Positions 1 to 8,643 of a stretch of 64,000 nucleotides of DNA are shown piece by piece. The position numbers and the translations under genes were made by a program. The notes beneath the pieces are model-generated. The model was not told where the DNA came from. It worked only from the letters and a program-made list of their open reading frames with translations, and did no database searches. Where the stretch lies: assembly GCA_028292265.1 (NCBI GenBank), contig JAQGMR010000068.1, forward strand, positions 1-64,000, read 5' to 3'. Each line of letters begins with the position of its first letter. The first letter of the stretch is position 1. The DNA is from Herminiimonas sp. (GTDB lineage: Bacteria > Pseudomonadota > Gammaproteobacteria > Burkholderiales > Burkholderiaceae_D).

Positions 1-1
1 C

Positions 2-1195
2 ATCCAGGGTCAGGTCCGGTCCAGCTTGGCCGGATTGCTGGATGCCGCCCCGGAATTGCTGTCGGTGCTCGAGTCCCCGATTCAACCTGAGCAACTTTTT
101 AACGTAGCAAGCGCGGCGCATGCAATCTGGGCTACTGAAGCGGCTTCTGCAGACGCATCTGCCAACGGGCCGTTTGCCACCGCGCTGTCAGCCACCACGC
201 AGTCAGTCACCCCGCAGTCAGTCACCCCGCATTCAGTCACCCCTATGCCGCCACGTCATGCCGCTAACGCATCGCTCATGGCGCCTGGGTTCGCGACAAG
301 GGGCGAAACGGAGTTCCCGGGAATGCTCTGGCCCTCTCGCACCCTGTCACCGCCGCCAACCCGCCCGGTCAACGGACAAGGAACGTATCGCATACTGCTT
401 GCGGAAGGCAGCGCCACCAATGCGATGGTGGTGCGTAAGATCCTTGAGCGTGGCGGGCACTATTGCGAGCTCGTCGATGACGGCATCGTGGCCCTTGATC
501 GCCTCACCAGCGAGCAGTTTGATGCCGCCGTGCTCGACGAAAACCTGCCAATAATGAACGGCTACGAACTTGCAAAGGCCTATCGTTACATTGCGCAACC
601 GGATGAAACAGCGGCGATCATCTTGTGTACCGCGGGGCCAAACTCCAGTGCGGAAGCGTGCTGTGAAGCAGGCGTCGTCGCTGCGTTCGTTTCCTTGCCC
701 ATAAGCGCCCCGGACCTGCTTGGAACACTGGATCGAATCATCTCCCGCGCTATGGGGGCGACGCCGTACCGCCTTCCCGCGGCAGAAAATAAGCGCGATG
801 CACATATTCTGCAGCTCGTTACCGAGGACGCTCCCGAGCTCGATCATGAGGTCCTGGAAGAACTGGAAGAAATCAGTCCGGATCCTGCCTTTCTCGACAA
901 ATTGCTGAACGGTTTCGTGCACGACAATCGGGCGATGCTGGACCGCCTTCATCGTGCTGTTCAGGCTGATCGCAATGAAGAGGCAAGACAGCTTCTGCAC
1001 GCGATCAAGGGCTCGGCGGTCAGTGTCGGCGCCGTCGCCCTGAAGGACCTCTGCTGCCACCTGGAGACGCTGGCTCTGCAGAAGCTGCTTACAGACCGCG
1101 ACCCGATGGTAGCGCGGCTGGATGCCGCCTTCCACCGACTTTGTAATGCTCTGGAAAGCTGGCGGGCGCAGCGCCAACTTCGCGTTCCCCGATAG
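2..1195 (+). CDS. Hybrid sensor kinase, C-terminal part: degenerate receiver plus Hpt domain (5' end outside window)
   Basis: The reading frame is open from the first bases, so this is the tail of a longer protein; the first in-window start codon, TTG at 26, is probably internal. After a proline/threonine-rich linker comes a receiver domain (about residues 122-240 counted from 26) with the acceptor Asp in VLDENLPIMNG. Its acidic pocket is reduced (LAEGSATN instead of a DD pair), and the usual switch Lys before Pro is Leu (FVSLPIS). A histidine phosphotransfer domain follows (about 280-380), with the phospho-His motif HAIKGSAVSVGA intact. The receiver-Hpt order resembles RpfC-type hybrid kinases. 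It probably passes phosphate on through Hpt; the input domain is not visible. Confidence 0.8.
   Translation: MQGQVRSSLAGLLDAAPELLSVLESPIQPEQLFNVASAAHAIWATEAASADASANGPFATALSATTQSVTPQSVTPHSVTPMPPRHAANASLMAPGFATRGETEFPGMLWPSRTLSPPPTRPVNGQGTYRILLAEGSATNAMVVRKILERGGHYCELVDDGIVALDRLTSEQFDAAVLDENLPIMNGYELAKAYRYIAQPDETAAIILCTAGPNSSAEACCEAGVVAAFVSLPISAPDLLGTLDRIISRAMGATPYRLPAAENKRDAHILQLVTEDAPELDHEVLEELEEISPDPAFLDKLLNGFVHDNRAMLDRLHRAVQADRNEEARQLLHAIKGSAVSVGAVALKDLCCHLETLALQKLLTDRDPMVARLDAAFHRLCNALESWRAQRQLRVPR
200..244 (+). repeat. 15-bp in-frame tandem repeat, 3 copies
   Basis: Three consecutive 15-bp units encode QSVTP, QSVTP and HSVTP in the linker before the receiver domain. The unit is a multiple of three, so copy-number change would lengthen or shorten the linker without a frameshift. 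Confidence 0.85.
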
Positions 1196-1268
1196 CGCGC
1201 CGACCGGCGCCACCGGTGCAACCGGCAATACCTGTGCGAAACTAAGTCAGGGCGACCGGCGTCCGGCA

Positions 1269-2477
1269 ATGTTCGGGGCGCGTCGACTGGTTCGCAGAGG
1301 TGTGGGATTGGGAAAACGAAAATTGGTTTTGGTTGGGGGCGGTCATGCCCATCTTTTTGTACTCGAAGCACTGCGTCGCCAGCCCTCGCGCTGGAAGGGA
1401 CAGTTCGACGCCACGATGTTGTCGAGCACCCTGCACACCGCCTATTCCGGCATGCTGCCAGGCCTGATCGCCGGGCATTATCGTTCAAGCGAGTGCCATG
1501 TGGACCTGCGGCCGCTAGCCGAGTCAGCCGGCGTGCGTTTGATTGAGGCGACGGTGGACCGTCTGGACGCCGATGCGGGCGTAGTCGGGGCGGCCGGCGT
1601 CGAGTGGCCCTATGAGATGGCATCGATTGACATTGGATCGCAGCCCCCGCTGGATGCGGTGCCAGGTGCGTCGCAGTTCGCGGTTGGCATCAAGCCTGTC
1701 GATCGGTTTCTCGGCGCATGGGCACATCTGCAACAGCAAACCAGTGAGGCGGCATCCGGCAGCGCGGGCGCAGCGGATCCGACAGCGCTCGGTGGGCGGG
1801 TACCGCATGTTGTCGTCGTGGGTGGCGGCGCCGGCGGTGTCGAGTTGGTGCTGGCCATGGCCTGGCGATTGAAACGAACTGGCAAGGGTGCTCGGTTTTC
1901 TCTTGTGACGCGTGGCCCCGTGCTTCAGGACCATCCGGCTCGGGTACGACGGCTGGCAGAAAAAGCGTTGGCGAGCGGGGGCGTCGCTGTTCGGGCCGGT
2001 ACCGGGGTGGTTCAGGTAGACAAGGGTGTGCTCCAACTGGATGGCGGCGGCTCTGCTGCCTGGGACGTGCTTCTATGGGCTACCGGCGCTGCGCCGCAGG
2101 CCTGGGTTCGCCACACTGGATTGGCTTGCACGACGGATGGCTTCATTGTGCAGGACAACCAATTGCGCTCGACCAGCCATCCCAATGTGTTTGCAGCCGG
2201 CGACATAGCCACGCAACTGGCACAGCCCCAACCCAAGGCCGGCGTGTTCGCTGTGCGGCAGGGACCGGTACTGGCCGAGAACCTGCTTCGCGCCATGGCA
2301 GAGGAGCCATGCCTGCCGTACGTGCCACAAGCTCACATGCTGTCGCTTCTCGCGACGGGCGGCCAGAATGCTATCGCGTCGTGGCATGGTTTCGGCTGGC
2401 AGGGAGACTGGGTGTGGCAGTGGAAAGACCGGATAGACCGCAAGTTCATGGCGCGCTTTACACCGCCGTTTCGGTAA
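1269..2477 (+). CDS. FAD-dependent pyridine nucleotide-disulfide oxidoreductase, SelD-N-domain-like
   Basis: The protein begins with a dinucleotide-binding motif (KLVLVGGGHAHLFVLEAL). A second Rossmann motif follows near residue 180 (VVVVGGGAGGVELVLAM), then the FAD-site signature VFAAGDIA. This two-Rossmann layout, with GGGHAHL at the start, is typical of the NDH-2-like domain fused to the N-terminus of some SelD proteins. Here it stands alone, without a selenide kinase domain. The frame is open far upstream into the preceding gene. I chose ATG 1269, which sits 28 codons before the GGGHAHL motif; the GTG or TTG codons near 1310 are alternatives. The physiological substrate is unknown. Confidence 0.8.
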   Translation: MFGARRLVRRGVGLGKRKLVLVGGGHAHLFVLEALRRQPSRWKGQFDATMLSSTLHTAYSGMLPGLIAGHYRSSECHVDLRPLAESAGVRLIEATVDRLDADAGVVGAAGVEWPYEMASIDIGSQPPLDAVPGASQFAVGIKPVDRFLGAWAHLQQQTSEAASGSAGAADPTALGGRVPHVVVVGGGAGGVELVLAMAWRLKRTGKGARFSLVTRGPVLQDHPARVRRLAEKALASGGVAVRAGTGVVQVDKGVLQLDGGGSAAWDVLLWATGAAPQAWVRHTGLACTTDGFIVQDNQLRSTSHPNVFAAGDIATQLAQPQPKAGVFAVRQGPVLAENLLRAMAEEPCLPYVPQAHMLSLLATGGQNAIASWHGFGWQGDWVWQWKDRIDRKFMARFTPPFR

Positions 2478-2524
2478 CCGGCGCTCTGGCGGTATTCCGC
2501 GGCGCGCTGCCAGGGACACTGGCG

Positions 2525-2596
2525 AGAAGCATTGCGAAGTTCAGAAGCATTGCAAAGTTCAAAAGCAGCGCGAAGTTCAGAAGCAGTGTTCGGCAG
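2525..2596. repeat. 18-bp tandem repeat, about 3.5-4 units, at the 3' end of panB
   Basis: The unit agaagcattgcgaagttc recurs at 2525, 2543 and 2561, with a decaying fourth copy from 2579. The array fills the space between two convergent genes, and its last unit supplies the final codons of panB (His-Cys-Phe-stop). Confidence 0.8.
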
Positions 2597-3458
2597 CGGG
2601 GAAGCTCTTGTCCTTGACTGCGGCCACATAGGCCCGGACAGCGGCCTCTATGCTTGGCTGACCCTCCATGAAGTTTCGGACGAAGCGCGCCTTGTGGCCG
2701 GGGAACACGCCCAGCATGTCGTGCATTACAAGTACCTGGCCCGAGCAGTCTGGCCCCGCGCCGATGCCGATGGTCGGGATTTTCAGCAACTGGGTTGCTT
2801 CACTGCCCAGTGTTGCGGGAATGGCTTCCAGTACCATCAGCGCAGCGCCGGCATCTTGCAGCGCCAGGGCATCGGCCTTCAACAGATCGGCGCCTTGTAC
2901 TGACTTGCCTTGCACCTTGAATCCGCCGAACTGATGCACCGACTGGGGCGTTAGCCCGAGGTGGGCGCACACGGGAATGGCCCGCTGCGCGAGGAAGCGC
3001 ACGGTGTCGGCCAGCCAGGCACCGCCTTCCACCTTGACCATGTGAGCACCGGCCTTCATCAATTTGGTCGCGTTGGCGAATGCAATCTCGGGGGTCGCAT
3101 AACTGCCGAACGGCATGTCACCGATCAAGAGCGCGGTACTTATTCCGCGTGCCACGCTGGCAGTGTGATAAGCCACATCGTCCACCGTCACCGGAAGCGT
3201 GGAGTGATGACCCTGGCACACCATGCCCAGAGAGTCGCCTACCAGAATAGACTCGATACCGCAGCGGTCCATCAGCGAGGCGAAGCTCGCGTCATAGGCA
3301 GTCAGCATCGTTATCTTTTCGCCGCTGGCCCGCATGGCCATGAGCGATGGCGCGGTGACAGCTTTTGTTCGCGGCGCATTCTTCCCGGAGCCGGGGCTGG
3401 CGGGTGCGTCCCCGGGTGTGTCCTTGTCCTGCAGGTAACCGGCCATTCTATTCTCCAC
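2577..3458 (-). CDS. panB: 3-methyl-2-oxobutanoate hydroxymethyltransferase (ketopantoate hydroxymethyltransferase)
   Basis: PanB transfers a hydroxymethyl group from 5,10-methylene-THF to 2-oxoisovalerate, the first committed step of pantothenate synthesis. Recognisable blocks are [16 protein letters not shown], the metal-binding stretch [22 protein letters not shown], and [21 protein letters not shown]. The length (293 aa) is slightly above the usual ~265, owing to a ~35-residue Pro/Ala-rich N-terminal extension; an internal Met at residue 5 is an alternative start. The start overlaps the end of the upstream deoxynucleoside kinase gene by 11 bp, so the two are probably co-transcribed and translationally coupled. 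Confidence 0.97.
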   Translation of the reverse strand: MENRMAGYLQDKDTPGDAPASPGSGKNAPRTKAVTAPSLMAMRASGEKITMLTAYDASFASLMDRCGIESILVGDSLGMVCQGHHSTLPVTVDDVAYHTASVARGISTALLIGDMPFGSYATPEIAFANATKLMKAGAHMVKVEGGAWLADTVRFLAQRAIPVCAHLGLTPQSVHQFGGFKVQGKSVQGADLLKADALALQDAGAALMVLEAIPATLGSEATQLLKIPTIGIGAGPDCSGQVLVMHDMLGVFPGHKARFVRNFMEGQPSIEAAVRAYVAAVKDKSFPAAEHCF

Positions 3459-4089
3459 GGCTGAAAAATTCGCGCTTGCCGCGCATGTTGCGTATTCGGG
3501 TTAGCAAGAGCCTGAAATCCTCGTCGTTCTGAATTGGATTCAGGTGCTCGGTGTTGACGATCAGCAGCGGCGCGGCCTCGTAATGATAGAAGAAACGGCT
3601 GTAGCTTTCACACAGGCGCAGCAAGTATTCCTCCGAGATTGCGGATTCCATGGGAACACCACGCTTCCTGACGCGGTCCACCAGGGTCTCTGGTTGCGCC
3701 TGCAAGTAAATCACAAGGTCGGGTTGCGGTGCCTGCGGGCTCAGGTACTCATACAGTTGGCGATAAAGGTTCAGCTCTTCGTCGGCCAGTGTTAGCCGTG
3801 CGAAAAGCGAGTCCTTGTCGAGCAAAAAGTCGGACACGACCGGCGCTGTAAACAGGTCATTCTGCGTCATGTCCCGCAGCTGGTTCATGCGCTGGAAAAG
3901 GAAAAAAAGTTGCGTCGGCAGCGCATGGCGGGCTGAATCGCGATAGAACTTTTCGAGGAATGGATTCTCCTCGGGTTGTTCAAGCAGCGTCTGTCCGCCG
4001 AAGCTCTCGGCGAGCTTTCGCGCCAGCGTCGTCTTGCCGACACCGATCGGACCTTCGACGACCATGTAGCGGCAGTGATCAAAATTCAT
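3448..4089 (-). CDS. Deoxynucleoside kinase (deoxyadenosine/deoxycytidine kinase family)
   Basis: This 213-aa cytosolic kinase phosphorylates deoxynucleosides for nucleotide salvage. It starts with a P-loop ([17 protein letters not shown], residues ~10-26) and keeps the family pattern ENPFLEKFY, the [10 protein letters not shown] helix, and an Arg-rich lid ([14 protein letters not shown], ~150). It sits between folK and panB on the minus strand, as is usual in Burkholderiales, and overlaps panB by 11 bp. Substrate preference cannot be read from sequence alone. Confidence 0.92.
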   Translation of the reverse strand: MNFDHCRYMVVEGPIGVGKTTLARKLAESFGGQTLLEQPEENPFLEKFYRDSARHALPTQLFFLFQRMNQLRDMTQNDLFTAPVVSDFLLDKDSLFARLTLADEELNLYRQLYEYLSPQAPQPDLVIYLQAQPETLVDRVRKRGVPMESAISEEYLLRLCESYSRFFYHYEAAPLLIVNTEHLNPIQNDEDFRLLLTRIRNMRGKREFFSRGE

Positions 4090-4196
4090 CGGCCGTTCCT
4101 GACGTAGTGTGTTGTTCCTGCCTTCAGGAGCCCGCGTCGCAAAGTGCCGGGCTCATCGCAGCTGTCGCTCTGCTTGCGCCCCAGGGCTCATGCAAT

Positions 4197-4724
4197 TTAT
4201 GAAGGCGCAGACGAGTTTATCGCCGAATCGTCGATGCGTTGTATCGTCTGTCCTGCGACCGAGGGTACAAAAGTGTGTGCCGGCCCTAAACCAGGGAGTG
4301 AAATGAAGGGATCGATCTGCAGCAGCGGCAGCAGCACGAAGGCACGCTGCGACATGCGCGGATGTGGTACGACCAGGTCTTCCGAATTGATCGTGCTATC
4401 ACCATAAAGCAGGATATCCAGGTCCAGCGTGCGGGGCGCATTGCGATGCGTCCTTTCGCGACCGAACTCCTTCTCAATGCCGTGCAAGTGTGCCAGCAAG
4501 GCATGCGCTGACAGGCGGGTGCCGACGCGCGCCACCGCATTCACGTAATCAGCGCCGTCAGCATCGACGGGCGCGCTGCGAAAGAGGCTGGACGCCGTTT
4601 CAAGCCGGGTCGACGGAAGTTTCGCGAGAGCCGCCAGGGCCAGGCGCACATTCGCTTCCGCATTGCCAAGGTTGGAGCCGATGCCGATCCAGGCACGCGC
4701 CAACGCATTGGTTTCGCTGGTCAC
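4197..4724 (-). CDS. folK: 2-amino-4-hydroxy-6-hydroxymethyldihydropteridine pyrophosphokinase
   Basis: FolK transfers pyrophosphate from ATP to 6-hydroxymethyl-dihydropterin in folate synthesis. The 175-aa protein shows WIGIGSNLGNAEANVRLAL at the N-terminus, the metal-binding NAPRTLDLDILLYGD block, and PHPRMSQRAFVLLPLLQI, all diagnostic. The start codon overlaps the stop of pcnB (ATGA, 4 bp), so translation is probably coupled. A gap of about 107 bp separates it from the downstream deoxynucleoside kinase gene. Confidence 0.96.
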   Translation of the reverse strand: MTSETNALARAWIGIGSNLGNAEANVRLALAALAKLPSTRLETASSLFRSAPVDADGADYVNAVARVGTRLSAHALLAHLHGIEKEFGRERTHRNAPRTLDLDILLYGDSTINSEDLVVPHPRMSQRAFVLLPLLQIDPFISLPGLGPAHTFVPSVAGQTIQRIDDSAINSSAPS

Positions 4725-6082
4725 TGGCCACCTTCGTTCGGAGCCGCCGCCTTTTGCCGGGTACGCGGGCTGCGCCGGCGTGCGCGTTTCTTTGGCCCAT
4801 CGCCTTCACCCTTCGGCTTGCTCGCCAATAGTTCTTCCCGACCCGCGCCATCCGCCGCCATGAAGTCGGTCCACCATTCGCCGATTTCGCTATCGATTTC
4901 ACCCGAGGCGCAACGCAGCAGGAGGAAGTCGTAACCGGCACGCAGACGCGGATTTTCCAGCAGCTTGTAGGGTGACTTGCCGGTTCGTCGATCAAAGCGC
5001 GGTTGCAAGGCCCAGATGTCGCGCATGTCTGAAGCAATGCGACGTTGCAGCGCAAGCTTGTCGGTTTGGGCTGTCAGCACGTCATCGGCCGCAAGATGCA
5101 GCGCCGGAATCGGCGGCTCGCCAGAAGCCTGGTACGCATTCCACTTCTCTACTACCTGGTGCCAGAGCAGGGCAGCGAAAAGAAAGCCAGGAGAAACCGG
5201 TTTGCCCTCGCGTACGCGAAGGTCGGTACTGTCCAGCGCAAGGCGGACAAATTTTTCGCCTAGCGGTTGTTCCAGCACGACGTCGAGCAAGGGCAAAAGC
5301 CCGTGGTGCAAACCTTCCTGGCGCAACCGCTGCAAGCAGGCGAGGGCATGGCCACTCAACAGCAGCTTCAAGGCTTCGTCAAAGACGCGGGAAGCCGGCA
5401 CGTTGTTGATGAGCGGTGCCATGACGGCGATCGGGGCGCGGGTTTCCGGAGCAATGTCGAATCCAAGCTTTGCAGCAAAGCGGACCACGCGCAAAAGCCG
5501 GACCGGATCTTCACGATAGCGCGCTTCCGGTATGCCAATCACGCGCAAGGTTTTGCTGCGGATGTCGGCGATGCCATCGTGATAGTCGAGCACGGTTTGG
5601 GTCGCCGGATCGTAGTACATCGCATTGATGGTGAAGTCACGTCGTTCGGCATCTTCATGCTGTTCGCCGAAGGTGTTGTCACGCAGGACGCGGCCATGCG
5701 CGTCCTTGGGCGCTTCATCGACTGAAGCGCCACGGAAGGTCGTGACTTCCAGCAGGTCCTGCCCGAACATGACATGCACGATCTGGAAGCGCCGGCCAAT
5801 GATGAATGCGCGCCGGAACAGGCGCTTGACCTGCTCGGGCGTGGCATTGGTGGCTATGTCGAAATCCTTGGGCTTGATGCCGAGCAGCAGGTCGCGCACA
5901 GCGCCGCCGACCAGGAATGCCTTGAATCCCGCCTCTTGCAAGGTTTGCGTTACGCGGACCGCGTTCGTCGAAACCAGTTGCGGGTCGATGCCATGTTCTT
6001 TCGGACCAAGCACCGCTGGCTGGTCCGGAGCGCGGGCCGGATCTTTTTTTCCGAGCATGCGGCGTATGAATTTTTTAATCAT
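4721..6082 (-). CDS. pcnB: Poly(A) polymerase I
   Basis: PcnB adds poly(A) tails to RNA 3' ends and promotes RNA decay. The protein (453 aa from ATG 6082) has the class II nucleotidyltransferase motif LVGGAVRDLLLG followed by catalytic DFDIAT, the RRDFTINAMYYDP block, and the RNA-binding stretch VRLLRVVRFAAKLGF. The basic C-terminus (KKRARRRSPRTRQK) is typical of poly(A) polymerases and helps separate them from CCA-adding enzymes. The frame is open 19 codons further upstream, but MIKKFIRRMLGKKDP is the family-like start; it overlaps the preceding HAD gene by 8 bp. Confidence 0.95.
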   Translation of the reverse strand: MIKKFIRRMLGKKDPARAPDQPAVLGPKEHGIDPQLVSTNAVRVTQTLQEAGFKAFLVGGAVRDLLLGIKPKDFDIATNATPEQVKRLFRRAFIIGRRFQIVHVMFGQDLLEVTTFRGASVDEAPKDAHGRVLRDNTFGEQHEDAERRDFTINAMYYDPATQTVLDYHDGIADIRSKTLRVIGIPEARYREDPVRLLRVVRFAAKLGFDIAPETRAPIAVMAPLINNVPASRVFDEALKLLLSGHALACLQRLRQEGLHHGLLPLLDVVLEQPLGEKFVRLALDSTDLRVREGKPVSPGFLFAALLWHQVVEKWNAYQASGEPPIPALHLAADDVLTAQTDKLALQRRIASDMRDIWALQPRFDRRTGKSPYKLLENPRLRAGYDFLLLRCASGEIDSEIGEWWTDFMAADGAGREELLASKPKGEGDGPKKRARRRSPRTRQKAAAPNEGGQ

Positions 6083-6746
6083 CGAATAAGTGCAGGATTG
6101 GCCAGCCGTGCTCGCGGGCATGCGCCAGCAGTCGGGCATTGGGATTGGTGGCGACCGGGTCGGTCACGCGAGACAGCAACGGGATATCGTTTTGCGAATC
6201 GCTGTAAAAGGTACTGCGCGGAAAAGAGTCAAGCGTGAGATCACGCTGGCTGAGCCAGTGCCGCACATTGATGACCTTGCCTTCGCCATACGGCGGCGTG
6301 CCGAGCACAAGGCCGGTGATCTGGCCGTGTCCGTCCAGTGCCGGTTCGGCGGCGATCAGGTCTTGCACGCCAAAAGCCTCGGCGATAGGCCCGGTGACGA
6401 AGCGATTGGTTGCGGTGACGATGGCCACCAGGTCGCCGTCATCCTGGTGCTTCTTGACGAGGGCGCGGGCAGCGGGACGTATGGCGGGCAGGATCACCTG
6501 CTCCATGTATTGCGCATGCCATGCCTCAAGCTGCTGCGGCGAAAATTGCGACAGGGTGCCAAATGCGAATTCGAGATAGCTTACCGGGTCCAGTGTGCCA
6601 GCCTGATACTGCACGTAAAAATCGTCGTTGATGCGGGCGAATTCAACTGGATCGACGGCGCCCTGCCGCACCATGAATTGGCCCCACTCATAGTCGGAGT
6701 CGAGCGGCAACAAGGTGTGGTCAAGGTCAAACAGCGCGAGGTTCAT
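6075..6746 (-). CDS. HAD-superfamily hydrolase, subfamily IB (SerB-like phosphatase)
   Basis: A 223-aa predicted phosphatase. HAD motif I is LALFDLDHTLLPLDSD at the N-terminus (nucleophile and general acid Asp). Motif II is IVTATNRFVTGP, the motif III Lys lies in YGEGKVINVRHWL, and motif IV is YSDSQNDIPLL. The fold subfamily includes phosphoserine phosphatase, but the natural substrate is not evident. The start at ATG 6746 makes a 4-bp overlap with the hda stop, and the 3' end overlaps pcnB by 8 bp, so it is embedded in an operon. The longer open frame upstream of 6746 lies inside hda and is rejected. Confidence 0.9.
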   Translation of the reverse strand: MNLALFDLDHTLLPLDSDYEWGQFMVRQGAVDPVEFARINDDFYVQYQAGTLDPVSYLEFAFGTLSQFSPQQLEAWHAQYMEQVILPAIRPAARALVKKHQDDGDLVAIVTATNRFVTGPIAEAFGVQDLIAAEPALDGHGQITGLVLGTPPYGEGKVINVRHWLSQRDLTLDSFPRSTFYSDSQNDIPLLSRVTDPVATNPNARLLAHAREHGWPILHLFDD

Positions 6747-7429
6747 GGCAGCGTCGGATCTTCGCCCAACTGCAGAAGGTTTCGCAGAAGCGGAACGGTA
6801 ATGGGGCGCTTGGTTTCGAGTGAATAGGCGTCCAGCGCATCCAGCATGGCGGAAAGGGATCGCATGTCGCGTCGGAAATGGGTGATCAGGTAGGGTAACA
6901 CGCCGGGCGCGAGGGCAAAGCCGCGGGCGTGCGCGGCGCGGGTTAGCGCGGCGATTTTTTCTTCGTCCGTGAGGCCATGCACCTGATAGATCAGGCCCCA
7001 CCCAAGCCGGGTGCGGAGGTCTTCGCGCACTTGCAGGATCGCGGGCGGCGCGGCGCCGGTGGTGACTAGTGCGGCGGCGCCTTCGCGTATCTGGTTGAAC
7101 AGATTGAAAGCGGCGATCTGCAAGGCGGGCGAAAGGCGGTCGCAGTCGTCTAGCAGGTACAGGCGGGTAGGGCCGTCGGCCACAAAATCCGCTTCAGGCG
7201 AGGTCGCGTCAAGGTACTTCGCGCCGGGCATGCTGGCCAGCGCATGGAGCAGATGGGTTTTGCCAGACCCGGGCTCCCCCCACAGGTAGACGAAACGCTG
7301 GCTCAGCGTCACGCTTTCCGGTCCGGCCAGCCTGTGCGCCAGTTCCAGCAACTCTGCGTTGCGACCGACGACAAAGGAGTCGAGGGTTTGCGGCTTCTCC
7401 GCGCCCAAATCCAGAAGCAACTGTCTCAT
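6743..7429 (-). CDS. hda: DnaA regulatory inactivator Hda
   Basis: Hda joins the DNA-bound sliding clamp to stimulate ATP hydrolysis by DnaA and limit re-initiation of replication. The 228-aa protein starts with a clamp-binding motif (MRQLLLDLG), then a DnaA-like AAA+ domain with Walker A YLWGEPGSGKTHLLHAL and a Walker B-like LYLLDDCDRL. It lacks the DNA-binding domain IV of DnaA. The start at ATG 7429 puts the clamp motif at the extreme N-terminus, as in the family. It overlaps the HAD gene by 4 bp and lies 10 bp after the perM-like gene. Confidence 0.94.
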   Translation of the reverse strand: MRQLLLDLGAEKPQTLDSFVVGRNAELLELAHRLAGPESVTLSQRFVYLWGEPGSGKTHLLHALASMPGAKYLDATSPEADFVADGPTRLYLLDDCDRLSPALQIAAFNLFNQIREGAAALVTTGAAPPAILQVREDLRTRLGWGLIYQVHGLTDEEKIAALTRAAHARGFALAPGVLPYLITHFRRDMRSLSAMLDALDAYSLETKRPITVPLLRNLLQLGEDPTLP

Positions 7430-7439
7430 GCTGGAAGAC

Positions 7440-8525
7440 TCATGACTGCAGGTAAAAACCGCTTTGAAGGTAGTGCTGCCGCATCCGCCCGGCCGCGACC
7501 GAGACGATGGCCGAAGCCGGCAGGGCAAGCAGTACGCCAACGAAGCCAAACAACTGACCGAATGCCAGCAATGCGAAAATCACCGCCAGCGGATGCAGGC
7601 CGATGCGCTCGCCAACCAGGCGCGGCGTGAGGTAAAAACTCTCGATCACCTGCCCAAAACCATAGATGGCTGCAACCAGGATAAGCCCTTGCAGGCCGTC
7701 GAACTGCAGGGTCGCCGCGATCAAGGCAAGCACCAGCCCGATACCATAGCCGAGGTAGGGGATGAAGATCAGCAGTCCGGTAATAATGCCGACCGGAAGC
7801 GCCACATCGAAACCGGCAAGGACCAGAGCAACCGAGTAGTACACCGCCAATATGAGCATCACCAGCAACTGGCCGCGCAGATATTGGGCCAGCAACCGGT
7901 CGACGTCGCGCGCCAGCGCCACAGTCTGGAACAGCCAGCGCCGTGGGACCGCATTCCCCAGGCGGGCAAGAAGCGCGTGCCAGTCCACCAGGAGATAGAA
8001 CAGGACCACGGGAACCAGCAGGAAAGTCGCCAGCCAGCCCAGGACGGCAAGGCCGCCGATACCAACCGACGTCAGCACGGAACGCCAGACATCCTTGTCC
8101 GCGCTGGCGAAGCGTTCAGTCAGGAAGGACTTGATACCCTCAACATCCATGCGCGTCTCGATGCCCATGTCATGCAGGCGCGGCGCAAGGATCTCGTTGA
8201 GCCGGGCAAGCGATGCCGGGATTTTCTCGCGCAGCAGCGGGATTTCATTGTTCAGGATTGGTGCCACGATCAACACCAGTGCCAGCAGCAGTGCAAAGAG
8301 GACTAGCATCATTAACAGAACCGCGACCGGGCGAGGCAGGGTGAACCGGCCGACGCGGCGCCTGCTGAGCCAGTCGACGCCCGGGTTGAGCGCATAGGCG
8401 AGGATCCCCGCCGCAATGAAAGGCGTCAGGACTGGCCCCAGAACCACGAGCAGGACGACGAGCAAAATGCCTAGCACCAGCCAGAGCCAGGCCTGCTTTC
8501 GTTCCGGGGTAAGGTTTAATGCCAT
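7440..8525 (-). CDS. AI-2E family (PerM-type) membrane transporter
   Basis: A 361-aa inner-membrane protein with about eight hydrophobic segments, including the paired N-terminal helices (LWLVLGILLVVLLVVLGP), a soluble stretch at ~100-150, and C-terminal helices carrying the family blocks IFIPYLGYGIG, LVGERIGLHPLAVIFALLAF and LLALPASAIV. The family includes putative permeases and the TqsA autoinducer-2 exporter; the substrate here is unknown. It is the first gene of the minus-strand run ending with panB and is transcribed divergently from purM. Confidence 0.9.
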   Translation of the reverse strand: MALNLTPERKQAWLWLVLGILLVVLLVVLGPVLTPFIAAGILAYALNPGVDWLSRRRVGRFTLPRPVAVLLMMLVLFALLLALVLIVAPILNNEIPLLREKIPASLARLNEILAPRLHDMGIETRMDVEGIKSFLTERFASADKDVWRSVLTSVGIGGLAVLGWLATFLLVPVVLFYLLVDWHALLARLGNAVPRRWLFQTVALARDVDRLLAQYLRGQLLVMLILAVYYSVALVLAGFDVALPVGIITGLLIFIPYLGYGIGLVLALIAATLQFDGLQGLILVAAIYGFGQVIESFYLTPRLVGERIGLHPLAVIFALLAFGQLFGFVGVLLALPASAIVSVAAGRMRQHYLQSGFYLQS

Positions 8526-8590
8526 AGGGCTTGTGGGTGGGAAAAGAAAATGAGAGTGCGGAAAGACGGGCCGAGGCGACGCCGTTTGAT

Positions 8591-8620
8591 AAAATAGCGA
8601 TTTCGCAGCGCCGCTATTTT
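8591..8620. promoter_or_regulatory. 9-bp perfect inverted repeat in the perM/purM divergent intergenic region
   Basis: Arms aaaatagcg (8591-8599) and cgctatttt (8612-8620) are separated by 12 bp, about 25 bp before the purM start. The left arm lies within a gataaaat stretch that could also act as a -10 element. It could be an operator for one or both divergent genes, or a 5'-UTR hairpin. Confidence 0.5.
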
Positions 8621-8643
8621 ACCGCCTCCATCAAAGCCAGATA

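Noticed and set aside
6747..7001. Upstream extension of the HAD phosphatase frame
   Set aside because: It runs through hda on the same strand in another frame; the HAD motif I starts right after ATG 6746.
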